Assembly: GCF_035978755.1 (NCBI RefSeq)
Contig: NZ_CP108414.1
Location: 6,758,001 to 6,822,000, forward strand
Direction of reading: 5' to 3'
DNA: 64,000 nt
Origin: Streptomyces sp. NBC_01298
Lineage (GTDB): Bacteria; Actinomycetota; Actinomycetes; Streptomycetales; Streptomycetaceae
The notes under the pieces were generated by a model that did not search any database, was not told where the DNA came from, and was given only the letters and a program-made list of their open reading frames with translations. Of the stretch, positions 37,480 to 46,081 are shown piece by piece. The translations under genes were made by a program, and so were the position numbers. Positions within the stretch are counted from its first letter, which is position 1. The number at the start of each line of letters is the position of its first letter.

Positions 37480-37875
37480 GTGTCCGACACCACGCCGCAG
37501 CTCCCGCCGCCCCCTCGGTCCTCGTCGCCCGAGACGCACGTCATCGACTACCGGGCCGCGGAGCAGCTCCTCGCAGCGCGCGACCCGCGCGGTGCGGTGA
37601 AGCTGCTCGACTCGGTCATAGCCGCCCACCCGGAGAACACGGCGGCCCGGCTGCTGCGCGCCCGGGCCTTCTTCGCCGCCGCCCAATTGCGGCCGGCGGA
37701 GCTGGAGTTCGAGATCGTGCTGGAGCGGGAGCCGGACAACGCGTTCGCCCACTTCGCGCTGGCCCGCACCCACCAGCGCGCCGGCCGGCCGGACCAGGCC
37801 CGCAAGCACTTCCGCCTCGCGGCCGCCCTGGACCCCCAGCCGGACTACCTGGCGGCGGCCCGCTTCGAGAAGTAG
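37480..37875 (+). CDS. Tetratricopeptide repeat protein
   Basis: 131 residues. After a Pro/Ser-rich head, VIDYRAAEQLLAARDPRGAV starts about three TPR-like helical pairs (LLDSVIAAHPENTAARLLRA, AELEFEIVLEREPDNAFAHF, ARKHFRLAAALDPQPDYLA). It is a protein-protein interaction scaffold; the partner is unknown. The GTG at 37480 follows AGAGGGAAGGA and gives the length I remember for the Streptomyces homologue next to coaE. The esterase frame runs into it after the 8-bp duplication, so a fused form may also be made. Confidence 0.88.
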   Translation: MSDTTPQLPPPPRSSSPETHVIDYRAAEQLLAARDPRGAVKLLDSVIAAHPENTAARLLRARAFFAAAQLRPAELEFEIVLEREPDNAFAHFALARTHQRAGRPDQARKHFRLAAALDPQPDYLAAARFEK

Positions 37876-37917
37876 CCGGCCCGGCAAGATCCGAAGGAGA
37901 CGGTCTAGTGACCTGAG

Positions 37918-39030
37918 TCTGAGGTTTGTCGTTAGTTCGGCATGAGTCGTCCCGGTCCGAAGATTCCGCCGTTGTCGGTGACTGATGCCCAGCGTGCTGT
38001 GCTGGAGGGCTGGTTACGTCGTCGTTCGACAGCTCAGGCTCTGGCTCAGCGGTCGCGGATCGTGCTGGAGTGCGCGGGCGGGCATTCGGTGATGGAAGTT
38101 TCGCGGCGGCTTGGGATCGCGCCGGACACGGTCCGCACCTGGCGGCGGCGGTTTCTGGAGCACGGCCTGGACGGGCTGGGCGACGAGCCGCGGCCGGGTG
38201 TCCCGCGGAAGATCACCGACGCTGATGTCGAGCGGGTGATCGTCAAAACACTGGAAGAGACGCCGAAGAACGCGACGCACTGGTCGACGAGGTCGATGGC
38301 CGCGGCCACGGGAATGTCGCAGTCGACGGTCTCAAGGATCTGGCGGGCGTTCGCGCTGGCTCCGCATCGTTCGCAGACGTTCAAGCTGTCGACGGACCCG
38401 CTGTTCATCGACAAGGTCCGCGACGTGGTCGGCCTCTACCTGGACCCGCCGGAGAAGGCTCTGGTCCTCTGCGTGGATGAGAAGTCGCAGATCCAGGCCC
38501 TGGACCGGTCCCAGCCGGTCCTGCCGATGATGCCTGGCGTTCCAGAGCGCCGCAGTCACGACTACATCCGCGCCGGCACAACCACCCTCTTCGCGGCCCT
38601 GGAGGTCGCCACCGGCAAGGTCATCGGGTCTCTCCACCGCCGCCACCGGGACGCCGAGTTCAAGAAGTTCCTGGCCAAGATCGACAAAGAAGTGCCGGCG
38701 GATCTTCAGATCCATCTGATCCTCGACAACTATGCGACCCACAAGACGCCGGACATCAAGAAATGGCTGCTGGCACACCCGCGGTTCCACCTGCACTTCA
38801 CACCGACGAGTGCGTCGTGGCTGAACCTGGTGGAGCGGTGGTTCGCCGAGCTCACCCAGAAGAAGCTCAAGCGTGGAGTCCACCGCTCCGTCCAGGCTCT
38901 CGAGCGCGACATCCGTTCATGGCTGGCCGACTGGAACGACCAGCCCAAGCCCTTCGTCTGGACGAAGACAGCCGACGAGATCCTCGACAAAGTCGCCGCC
39001 TACTGCCACCGAATCTCTGACTCAGGTCAC
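37918..39030 (+). mobile_element. Complete IS630-family insertion sequence
   Basis: 1113 bp flanked by TA on both sides (37916-37917 and 39031-39032), the target duplication of IS630. The left end GTGACCTGAGTC and right end GACTCAGGTCAC are matching terminal inverted repeats, and similarity continues past a mismatch. One transposase gene fills it. The right TA is shared with the MITE-like element that follows. Confidence 0.9.
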
Positions 39031-39033
39031 TAG
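37942..39033 (+). CDS. IS630 family transposase
   Basis: 363 residues, full length and intact. An N-terminal helix-turn-helix (VMEVSRRLGIAPDTVRTWRR) is followed by a second HTH (MAAATGMSQSTVSRIWR) and the DDE catalytic domain: LVLCVDEKSQIQ (D), HLILDNYATHK (D) and TSASWLNLVERWFAELTQKK (E). The stop codon lies at the junction with the target TA. The element is probably recent, since the frame has no lesions and the ends match. Confidence 0.93.
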   Translation: MSRPGPKIPPLSVTDAQRAVLEGWLRRRSTAQALAQRSRIVLECAGGHSVMEVSRRLGIAPDTVRTWRRRFLEHGLDGLGDEPRPGVPRKITDADVERVIVKTLEETPKNATHWSTRSMAAATGMSQSTVSRIWRAFALAPHRSQTFKLSTDPLFIDKVRDVVGLYLDPPEKALVLCVDEKSQIQALDRSQPVLPMMPGVPERRSHDYIRAGTTTLFAALEVATGKVIGSLHRRHRDAEFKKFLAKIDKEVPADLQIHLILDNYATHKTPDIKKWLLAHPRFHLHFTPTSASWLNLVERWFAELTQKKLKRGVHRSVQALERDIRSWLADWNDQPKPFVWTKTADEILDKVAAYCHRISDSGH

Positions 39034-39145
39034 GGCCTTTCGTCAAACTCCCGTCGTCGCCCGAAGGGCGGCCGCGCGGCGTCCGGTGCGGCGAGAGCGC
39101 GTGCCGGGCGTCGCGCGGCAGGCGGGAGTTTGACGACAGGCCCTA
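39031..39145. mobile_element. 115-bp MITE-like hairpin element
   Basis: TAGGGCCT-T-TCGTCAAACTCCCG at the left (39031-39053) and its complement at the right end (39123-39145) form 23-bp inverted repeats with one mismatch, ending in TA on each side. The interior is also nearly palindromic (GCCGCGCGGCGTCCGG against CCGGGCGTCGCGCGGC). There is no coding capacity. The end GGGCCTGTCGTCAAA recalls a common Streptomyces intergenic repeat. The ends differ from those of the adjacent IS, so it is a separate family. Confidence 0.75.
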
Positions 39146-39448
39146 GCGGCCGGGGGGCTCGTACGGCGGGACCTCGCGGCCCGGCTGGTAGTGCGGGCCC
39201 TGGTGGATGTGGCGGAGCACCACGGCCAGGTCCACGGCCGCGAGCAGGGCGACGGCGGCGCAGGCCGCGGCCCATCCGGGCCGGGCGGCGAGCGAGAACG
39301 CCGCCGCCCCGGCGCCGGACCAGATCAGCCCCCACAGGCTCAGCCAGAACCGCAGCCGCAGCGCGCTGCGGGCGGTCACCGGCTCGTTTCCGGTGCGCAT
39401 GGCCATCGCCGCCTCTACGCCCTCGCCCCCGCTCTCGGTCCCTTCCAT
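39143..39448 (-). CDS. DUF6343 small membrane protein
   Basis: 101 residues. TGNEPVTARSALRLRFWLSL is the DUF6343 start motif, followed by two membrane helices (WLSLWGLIWSGAGAAAFSLA and AACAAVALLAAVDLAVVL). The tail HIHQGPHYQPGREVPPYEPP is polar. Its TAG stop lies in the terminal TA of the MITE, so the element supplies the stop. The start at 39448 is uncertain; an internal methionine (MAMRTGNEPV) is closer to the family N-terminus. Confidence 0.7.
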   Translation of the reverse strand: MEGTESGGEGVEAAMAMRTGNEPVTARSALRLRFWLSLWGLIWSGAGAAAFSLAARPGWAAACAAVALLAAVDLAVVLRHIHQGPHYQPGREVPPYEPPGR

Positions 39449-39471
39449 GGTCCCACCGGGGGCGCGACGCG

Positions 39472-40101
39472 TCAGGGGTTGAGCTTGTTCACGGCCTTCA
39501 CGGTCGTCTTCTTGAAGGCCGTGACGGGGGCGTGGCTCAGGTCGCCCATCTGCCCCCACTTCACTACGGTCACGGTGGAGCCGTCGCGCCCGATGCCGTA
39601 CAGGTGCACGCCGGGCTCGGACTCCGGGATGGAGGTGTGCACCCCGTAGACGTGGGCGCCCTCCTCGACGCTGAGCTTCCCGTAGTCCTGCCAGGAGGCC
39701 GTTCCGCCCGGGGTCTCGCGCAGCCAGTCGGCGGCGCAGGCCGCCACCTTGCGCTCCAGGGCCGCCTTGAGCTTGATGGCCGCGGTGCTGGAGGACGTAC
39801 GCACGGACACCTGTACCGCGCCCGTGTCGAACTCGGTGGAGAAGTCGCGGTACCAGCTCCCGGTGGCGGGCAGCACGCCGTCCAAGCAGAACGGAGCGAA
39901 CTCGGGCAGCCCCTTGGTGACCTTCCCGGCGTACCAGGCGGAGCCGGGGTGCGGGGGCAGGTCGGCGCCGGCCAGGAACCCGGGCGCGGTGACCGCGGCC
40001 GAGGAGGTGGTGGAGGCGGTGAGGACGAGGGCGGTGGCGGCGGCCGCGGTGGCCGCGAGTGCGGCGGCGGTGCGGGTGGCCCGGGCGGTGCGTCGGAACA
40101 T
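39472..40101 (-). CDS. Secreted protein of unknown function
   Basis: 209 residues with a clear signal peptide (MFRRTARATRTAAALAATA to about residue 35, Ala-rich). The mature part includes DLPPHPGSAWYAGKVTKGLP, CLDGVLPATGSWYRDF, a helical segment with one cysteine (KVAACAADWLRE) and VVKWGQMGDLSHAPVTAF. Two cysteines could form a disulphide. I recognise only a Streptomyces conserved hypothetical. It is divergent from the HTH/TM regulator 141 bp away. Confidence 0.75.
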   Translation of the reverse strand: MFRRTARATRTAAALAATAAAATALVLTASTTSSAAVTAPGFLAGADLPPHPGSAWYAGKVTKGLPEFAPFCLDGVLPATGSWYRDFSTEFDTGAVQVSVRTSSSTAAIKLKAALERKVAACAADWLRETPGGTASWQDYGKLSVEEGAHVYGVHTSIPESEPGVHLYGIGRDGSTVTVVKWGQMGDLSHAPVTAFKKTTVKAVNKLNP

Positions 40102-40242
40102 GGTCGGTTCTCCCCGTGAGGCTCGTCATGGTGTGCGTCTGGAGAAGGCTGTACCCCGGCCCGGGCCCGGGGCGACGGTTCGGGACGAACTCGGGACAAT
40201 GGAACGGCCGTACGCACCCCCAGCTGCGGGAACATCCTTGGC

Positions 40243-41586
40243 ATGGAACGGAACTCCGGGACGGGGAGATCGGCCGAGGCGCAGGCGTTCGCGCGGTCGA
40301 TGAGGGAACTGAAGGAGCGGAGCGGGCAGAGCTACGGAGCTCTCGCCCGCGCCCTCCACACGAGCACGTCGACCCTGCACCGGTACTGCAGCGGTGAGGC
40401 GCTGCCCGCCGAGTTCGTGGCGGTCGACCGCTTCGCGCGGGCCTGCGCGGCGACGCCGGCGGAGGCGGTGGAACTGCACCGGGCCTGGCTGCTGGCGGAC
40501 GCGCGGCGGCGGGCGGTCACGGTGACGGAGGCGGAGGCGGAGGCGGAGGCGGAGCCCGCGGATGAGGCGGACCGGGCGGAGCCGGAGTCGGAGACGGCAG
40601 CTCCGGTGCCGGTGCCTTTGCCGGTGCCTTTGCCGGCGACTGCGCCGCGCCGGTCCGGGCGCCGCCCGCTGCTGCTGGCCGGGGTGGCGGCGGCCGCGGT
40701 CGTGGCCCTGGCCGTGGGCGTCGGATGGCTTCCGCCCGCGGGTGCGGACCGCCGGGCACCGCAGGCCGGACCGACGGTGGCCGCTCCGGGTACGGGTCCG
40801 GGTCCGGCGGGGGCCACGGCGACCGGCCCAGCGTCGGAGGCGGTGCCGACGGAGTCGGGAGCGACCGGGCCCGCGGCGACCCCGACGGCGACCGGGACCG
40901 GCCCGGCGGCGGGCGCGTCGACGGGAGCGCCGACCGGGCGGCCCACGCCGACGGGCGCTCCCTCGCCCGCGGCCGCGCCCCTGCGGGCAGCCGTACGGTC
41001 GCACGTGTGGGCGGCGGGCTGCGACCACGCGTACCTCTCGGAGCAGGCACCCTCGGCGGTGCCCCCGCCACCGGTGGAGGCGGACGCGGCCGCGTGGGCG
41101 GCCGGGCGCGGGGCCGTCCACGCGGGGACCCAGATCGTGGAGGTGACCCTGCTGGGCACGGGTCCGGACCCGGTGGTCCTGGAGGACCTGGAGGTACGGG
41201 TGGCCGCGCGACGGGGGCCCCTGCCGTGGAACGTCTACCAGATGTCGCAGGGCTGCGGGGGCGGGCTCACCCCGGCCGGATTCACCGTCAACCTGGACGC
41301 GCCACGCCCGCTGGCCCGGCCGGTGGCCGGGAACGACGAGGGGGAGAAGATCGAGGCCCCCGCCTTCCCGTTCAGGGTCTCGGCCGCGGAACCGGCCGTC
41401 CTGCGGGTGGTGGCGAGCAGCACCGGATGCGATTGCGACTGGTACCTGGACCTCCGCTGGAGCGGGCCCAAGGGCTCAGGCACCCTCCGCCTCGACGAGT
41501 CCGGCCGCCCGTGGCGCGTCTCCGCCGTCTCCTCGAACCGCCCGGTCTACGGCTACGCCCACGAGCGCGGCCGCTGGGGCCGCTGA
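40243..41586 (+). CDS. XRE-type HTH protein with transmembrane segment
   Basis: 447 residues. An N-terminal Xre/Cro HTH (about 18-75: MRELKERSGQSYGALARALH, STLHRYCSGEALP) is followed by a Glu/Ala-rich linker, one membrane helix (LLLAGVAAAAVVALAVGVGW, about 145-165), a long Pro/Thr/Gly/Ala linker, and an extracytoplasmic domain (about 245-447) with CDHAYLSEQAP, TQIVEVTLLGTG and a CDCDWYLDLRW motif. This is an anti-sigma-like layout in which an outside signal may alter DNA binding. The signal is unknown. Confidence 0.82.
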   Translation: MERNSGTGRSAEAQAFARSMRELKERSGQSYGALARALHTSTSTLHRYCSGEALPAEFVAVDRFARACAATPAEAVELHRAWLLADARRRAVTVTEAEAEAEAEPADEADRAEPESETAAPVPVPLPVPLPATAPRRSGRRPLLLAGVAAAAVVALAVGVGWLPPAGADRRAPQAGPTVAAPGTGPGPAGATATGPASEAVPTESGATGPAATPTATGTGPAAGASTGAPTGRPTPTGAPSPAAAPLRAAVRSHVWAAGCDHAYLSEQAPSAVPPPPVEADAAAWAAGRGAVHAGTQIVEVTLLGTGPDPVVLEDLEVRVAARRGPLPWNVYQMSQGCGGGLTPAGFTVNLDAPRPLARPVAGNDEGEKIEAPAFPFRVSAAEPAVLRVVASSTGCDCDWYLDLRWSGPKGSGTLRLDESGRPWRVSAVSSNRPVYGYAHERGRWGR

Positions 41587-41713
41587 ACGGCTCCGCGGCC
41601 GGTCGGCTGCGCCGGGCGCCCTCTTGACGCGTCGCTCGCCCCGCCGCGCGGGACTCCGTCCGGCGGGGGCCGGTGGGTGGTCGGGTGGTCGGCCCTGCGG
41701 GGCGGAGTCCCCT

Positions 41714-41790
41714 ACCCGCCCTTCGCCCGTTCCCCGGGGCGGAGCCCCAGGGGGTCCGGGCGCAGCCCGGGGAACGGGCGAAGGGCGGGT
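41714..41790. repeat. Perfect 25-bp inverted repeat (dispersed family)
   Basis: Arms 41714-41738 (ACCCGCCCTTCGCCCG...) and 41766-41790 are perfect complements with a 27-bp loop. The same ACCCGCCCTTC / GAAGGGCGGGT ends bound the larger element at 54085-54381, so it is a repeat family rather than a chance terminator. Confidence 0.8.
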
Positions 41791-41825
41791 CGGGGACGGC
41801 CCCGCAGGGCACAGCACCCGCACCC

Positions 41826-41889
41826 GCCCACCGCGCCGCCAGCCCACCGCGCCGCCCGCCCACCGCGCCGCCCGCCCACCGCGCCGCCG
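41826..41889. repeat. Four 16-bp tandem repeats
   Basis: The unit GCCCACCGCGCCGCCC occurs at 41826, 41842, 41858 and 41874 with single-base variation. Non-coding. Confidence 0.8.
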
Positions 41890-41993
41890 GGCCAGCGCGC
41901 CGCGGGAGCTCGCTCCCGAGTCCCGGGAAACGTGCAGCTCAGCGGGATTGTCAGTGGGCCCGCCTAGACTCGGGGCAGGAGAGGGGGAACACG

Positions 41994-44876
41994 ATGGACA
42001 TGCCGACGACGTCGCGCGCGCCGGGGAAATCGGCGGGCGCCGGGTCCGTGCTGTCTCGGCACGCCGCCGTGTTCCTGCCCGCCGCCGTGCCCCGCGAGAG
42101 CCGCATCGCGTTCTGGGCGCCCGACGGGGACCCGCTGCCCGCCGAAGGCGTCGCGGACACGCTTCAGGTGGTGCGGCCCCACGGCGAGGGGGTGCGTACC
42201 CGCACGGTGCCCGCCGTCACGCTGACCGTCACCGCCGCCCTGCCCGTACTGGTGCGCGCGGCCCGCGGGGCCTTCGCGCATCCCGCGACCCGTGCCTGGG
42301 GGACCGCCGCGGTCCAGGCGCTGTCCCTCGCCGCGCGGGGCCGGCTGCTGCCCGGGCTGACCCCCGACGGGGTCGACGCCTGGCGGGCCGGGCCCCTGGA
42401 CGCCGAGGACATCGCGCATCTGCGCGCGGTCGCCGCCGCCCTGCCCCACGAGGGGTACGCCACGCCGCTCGCCGGCCGCCGTCCGCTCCAGCTGCCCGAA
42501 CCGGAGGCACTGGTCCGGGCGTTCCTCGACGCCGTCGCCGACAGCCTGCCCCGGACCCCCGCCGCGGCCTTCGCCGCGGGCCGCCCCTTCGCGGCCCGCG
42601 AACCGCAGCAGGTCCCGGGGATACGGGACTGGGCCGCGCAGGTCGCCTCGGGCGCGGACACCGGAGTCGGGATCTCGCTGCGCCTCGACCTGTCCTCCTT
42701 CCGCCTCTTCGACGAGGCGGAGAGCGGGGCGGAGCCGGGGCAGGACGTGCGCCGTGCCGGGGCCGCCGTCGTCCAGGTGCACAGCCTCGCCGACCCGACC
42801 CTGGTCACGGACGCCGCGATGCTCTGGGCGGGCGCCGCCGCGGCCGGCTTCGGGCCCCGTGCCCGGATCGACGCGGTGCTCGCGCTGCGCCGGGCGGCCC
42901 GGGTCTGGCCGCCGCTGCTGCGGCTGCTGGACCAGCCGGTCCCCGATGTGCTGGCCCTCTCGGACCCCGAGCTGGAAGACCTGCTGGGCCGCGCCGCGAC
43001 GCGGCTCGCGGAGGCCGGAGTCCCGGTCCACTGGCCGCGCGAGCTGGCTCGTACGCTGTCCGCGACCGCGGTCGTACGGTCCACCGCCCCCGGTTCCGCC
43101 ACCGACGGCACCGCGTTCTTCGACGCCGAGCACCTCTTCGCCTTCTCCTGGGAGCTGGCGCTCGGCGGGGACCGGCTCACCCCGGGCGAGATGGACGCGC
43201 TCGCGCAGGCCCACCGGCCCGTGGTGCGGCTGCGCGACCAGTGGGTTCGGGTCGATCCGGAGCTGGTGCGCAAGGCGCGCAAGCGGGAGCTGGGTCTGCT
43301 GGACCCGGTGGAAGCGCTGGCGGCCGTACTGACGGGGACGGCCGAGGTCGAGTTCGAGGGGGAGCCGGTGGCCGCGGTGCCCGTGGGGGCGCTGGCCGCC
43401 CTGCGGGACCGGCTGACCGGGGAGCTGGCCCCGCTGCCCCAGCCGGCCGGGCTCAAGGCCACTTTGCGCGACTACCAGGCCCGCGGGCTGGCCTGGCTGG
43501 ACCTGATGACCTCGCTCGGACTCGGCGGCTGCCTCGCCGACGACATGGGCCTGGGCAAGACCGTCACCCTGATCGCGCTCCACCTGCACCGCGACCGCCC
43601 CGAGCCGACGCTGGTGGTCTGCCCGGCCTCGCTGCTGGGGAACTGGCAGCGGGAGATCGAGAGGTTCGCCCCCGGTACGCCGGTGCGCCGGTTCCACGGA
43701 GCCGGCCGCAGCCTCGAAGGGCTGACCGGCCAGGGCACCGGGGGATTCGTCCTCACCACCTACGGAACCATGCGCGCGGGAGCGGCCCGGCTGGCCGAAC
43801 AGCCCTGGGGCATGGTCGTCGCGGACGAGGCCCAGCACGTCAAGAACCCGCACTCGGCGACCGCGAAGGCGCTGCGCACGATCCCGGCGCCCGCCCGGGT
43901 GGCGCTGACCGGCACCCCGGTGGAGAACAACCTCTCCGAGTTGTGGGCGCTCCTCGACTGGACCACGCCCGGACTGCTCGGCCCGCTCACCGCGTTCCGG
44001 GCCCGGCACGCCCGGCCCGTGGAGCACCAGACGGAGGAGGACGGGGGCAACGAGGCCGCGGTCGCCCGACTGGCCGCGCTGGTCCGGCCGTTCCTGCTGC
44101 GGCGCAAGAAGTCCGATCCCGGGATCGCGCCCGAACTGCCGCCGAAGATGGAGACCGACCACCCCGTGTCCCTCACCCGCGAGCAGGCCTCCCTCTACCA
44201 GGCGGCGGTGGACGAGGCGATGGCGGTGATCGGGGCGAGCGAGGGCATCGAGCGGCGCGGCATGATCATGAAGCTGCTGGCCTCGCTCAAGCAGATCTGC
44301 AACCACCCCGCCCAGTATTTGAAAGAGGCCGAGCCCCGGATCGCGCACCGTTCCGGGAAGCTGGCCCTGCTCGACGAGCTGCTCGACACGATCCTGGCCG
44401 AGGGCGGCTCGGTGCTGGTCTTCACGCAGTACGTGACGATGGCCCGCATCATCGAGCGCCATCTGACCGCGCGCGGGATCTCCCACCAACTCCTGCACGG
44501 GGGCACGCCCGTGCCGCGTCGCGAGGAGCTCGTGGACCGCTTCCAGGCGGGCGAGGTGCCCGTGTTCCTGCTCTCCCTCAAGGCGGCCGGCACCGGCCTC
44601 AACCTGACCCGGGCCGGGCACGTCATCCACTACGACCGCTGGTGGAACCCGGCCGTCGAGGAACAGGCCACCGACCGCGCCTACCGCATCGGCCAGACCC
44701 AGCCCGTCCAGGTCCACCGGATCATCGCCGAAGGCACCGTCGAGGACCGCATCGCCGAGATGCTGGAGGCGAAGCGGGCCCTGGCCGACGCCGTCCTCGG
44801 CTCCGGCGAGACGGCGCTGACCGAGCTCACCGACCGCGAACTGGCCGACCTCGTCTCCCTGCGCAGGCCCGGATGA
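41994..44876 (+). CDS. SNF2-family DEAD/DEAH helicase
   Basis: 960 residues. The N-terminal 480 are the SNF2-associated region of bacterial SWI2/SNF2 proteins, with HPATRAWGTAAVQALSLAAR and a central FFDAEHLFAFSWELALGGD. The helicase core has CLADDMGLGKTVTLIALHL (I), VVCPASLLGNWQREIERF (Ia), MVVADEAQHVKNPHSATAKA (II, DEAQ), ALTGTPVENNLSELWALLDW (III), VFTQYVTMARIIERHL (IV) and EEQATDRAYRIGQTQPVQVH (VI). It is an ATP-driven DNA translocase of unknown target. The start at 41994 is supported by AGGAGAGGGGG; longer upstream frames cross the repeats. Its stop overlaps the SWIM gene (ATGA). Confidence 0.93.
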   Translation: MDMPTTSRAPGKSAGAGSVLSRHAAVFLPAAVPRESRIAFWAPDGDPLPAEGVADTLQVVRPHGEGVRTRTVPAVTLTVTAALPVLVRAARGAFAHPATRAWGTAAVQALSLAARGRLLPGLTPDGVDAWRAGPLDAEDIAHLRAVAAALPHEGYATPLAGRRPLQLPEPEALVRAFLDAVADSLPRTPAAAFAAGRPFAAREPQQVPGIRDWAAQVASGADTGVGISLRLDLSSFRLFDEAESGAEPGQDVRRAGAAVVQVHSLADPTLVTDAAMLWAGAAAAGFGPRARIDAVLALRRAARVWPPLLRLLDQPVPDVLALSDPELEDLLGRAATRLAEAGVPVHWPRELARTLSATAVVRSTAPGSATDGTAFFDAEHLFAFSWELALGGDRLTPGEMDALAQAHRPVVRLRDQWVRVDPELVRKARKRELGLLDPVEALAAVLTGTAEVEFEGEPVAAVPVGALAALRDRLTGELAPLPQPAGLKATLRDYQARGLAWLDLMTSLGLGGCLADDMGLGKTVTLIALHLHRDRPEPTLVVCPASLLGNWQREIERFAPGTPVRRFHGAGRSLEGLTGQGTGGFVLTTYGTMRAGAARLAEQPWGMVVADEAQHVKNPHSATAKALRTIPAPARVALTGTPVENNLSELWALLDWTTPGLLGPLTAFRARHARPVEHQTEEDGGNEAAVARLAALVRPFLLRRKKSDPGIAPELPPKMETDHPVSLTREQASLYQAAVDEAMAVIGASEGIERRGMIMKLLASLKQICNHPAQYLKEAEPRIAHRSGKLALLDELLDTILAEGGSVLVFTQYVTMARIIERHLTARGISHQLLHGGTPVPRREELVDRFQAGEVPVFLLSLKAAGTGLNLTRAGHVIHYDRWWNPAVEEQATDRAYRIGQTQPVQVHRIIAEGTVEDRIAEMLEAKRALADAVLGSGETALTELTDRELADLVSLRRPG

Positions 44877-46081
44877 TCACCGCACGCGACGACCGCCGCC
44901 GCACCTTCGAGACCGTGCCGCCGGGCGTCGAGGCCGTCAGCTGGTGGGGCCGGGCCTGGGTCTGCGCCCTGGAGGCGGTGGCCCGCGACGACGCCCGTCT
45001 GATCCGGGGCAGGACGTACGCCGCCGAGGGGCACGTCGACGCCGTCACCATCACCCCGGGCCGGATCGTGGCCTACGTACGGGGCAGCCGGCCGCGGCCG
45101 TACCGCACCGAACTGTCCCTGCCCGCCTTCTCGGACGCCGAGTGGCGCGAGCTGCTGGAATCGGTCGTGGCCGACCCGACGGCGCTCGCCGCGCTGCTGG
45201 AGCGCGAGGTCCCCGAGTCCCTCTCCGAGTCGGTCCTGCCCGGCGCCGGGGAGCTGGTGCCGCGCTGTTCCTGCCCGGACGTGGGCCGTCCGCCCTGCAA
45301 GCACGCCGCGGCCCTGTGCTACCGCGCGGCCCGGCTCCTGGACGCCGACCCGTTCGTGCTGCTCCTGCTGCGCGGGCGCGGTGAGCGGGAGCTGCTGGAG
45401 GAGCTCACCCGCCGCAACGCCGCCCACGCCGCCCGCGAACAGCCCGACGGGGCACCGGACTTCCCCGGCGTCGCGGCCCGTGCCGCGCTCGTCCGCACCG
45501 TCCTGCCCCCGCTGCCCGCTCCGCTGCCGGTCCCGTCCGCCGTGGGAATGCCGCCCGCGTACCCGTCCGACCCGGCGGCACCGGACCCGCTGGCCCTGGA
45601 CCAGCTCGCCGCGGACGCGGCCGCCCGCGCCCTGGCGCTCCTGCGCACCGGTGAGGATCCGATGGCCGGGCTGAGCCGCTGGCAGGACGCCGTCCGGCTG
45701 GCCTCGGCCCATCCCACGGCCGGGCTGACCGGCGCCACCCGCGCCCTCTACCGCGAGCTGGCCCGCGCCACGGGACGCGGCACCACCGACCTGGCCCGGG
45801 GGGCCGCCGCCTGGCGTCAGGGCGGTCTGCCCGCCCTGCTCACCCTCGAAGAGCCCTGGGACCCGCCCGCCGGCCCCTTCGACCGGGCCCGCCCGGCCCT
45901 CCTCGCCGCCGCCCAGGGCTCGTTCCGCCCCGACCGGAACCGGCTCACGGGCTCCTACCAGCAGCTCCGGCTCGGCCGGGACGCCCTCTGGTACTCCTAC
46001 GAGAACCGCCTGGGCGACGACGACTGGTGGCCCACGGGCCGCCCGGCCTCCCCGGATCCGGTCACGGCCCTGCTGGGCTGA
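44873..46081 (+). CDS. SWIM zinc-finger protein
   Basis: 402 residues with a SWIM zinc-binding motif, RCSCPDVGRPPCKHAAALCY (C-x-C then C-x-H), near 140-160, a domain thought to bind DNA or protein. The C-terminus contains WYSYENRLGDDDWWPTG. SWIM proteins of this type are coupled to SNF2 helicases in actinobacteria. The ATG at 44873 overlaps the helicase stop (ATGA), so the two are translationally coupled and probably form a complex. The end overlaps the convergent HAD-like gene by 20 bp. Confidence 0.9.
   Translation: MITARDDRRRTFETVPPGVEAVSWWGRAWVCALEAVARDDARLIRGRTYAAEGHVDAVTITPGRIVAYVRGSRPRPYRTELSLPAFSDAEWRELLESVVADPTALAALLEREVPESLSESVLPGAGELVPRCSCPDVGRPPCKHAAALCYRAARLLDADPFVLLLLRGRGERELLEELTRRNAAHAAREQPDGAPDFPGVAARAALVRTVLPPLPAPLPVPSAVGMPPAYPSDPAAPDPLALDQLAADAAARALALLRTGEDPMAGLSRWQDAVRLASAHPTAGLTGATRALYRELARATGRGTTDLARGAAAWRQGGLPALLTLEEPWDPPAGPFDRARPALLAAAQGSFRPDRNRLTGSYQQLRLGRDALWYSYENRLGDDDWWPTGRPASPDPVTALLG

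Larger units (their letters stand above)
41587..41993. other. Gene-free repeat region upstream of the SNF2 gene
   Basis: 407 bp without a gene. It contains the long inverted repeat at 41714-41790 and the 16-bp tandem array at 41826-41889. The last 60 bp hold the ribosome-binding site AGGAGAGGGGG and presumably the SNF2 promoter. Confidence 0.6.

Noticed and set aside
41994..46081. SNF2/SWIM pair as a defence island
   Set aside because: No nuclease, methylase or toxin partner is visible nearby, and the neighbours are developmental or housekeeping genes, so the defence label is not supported.
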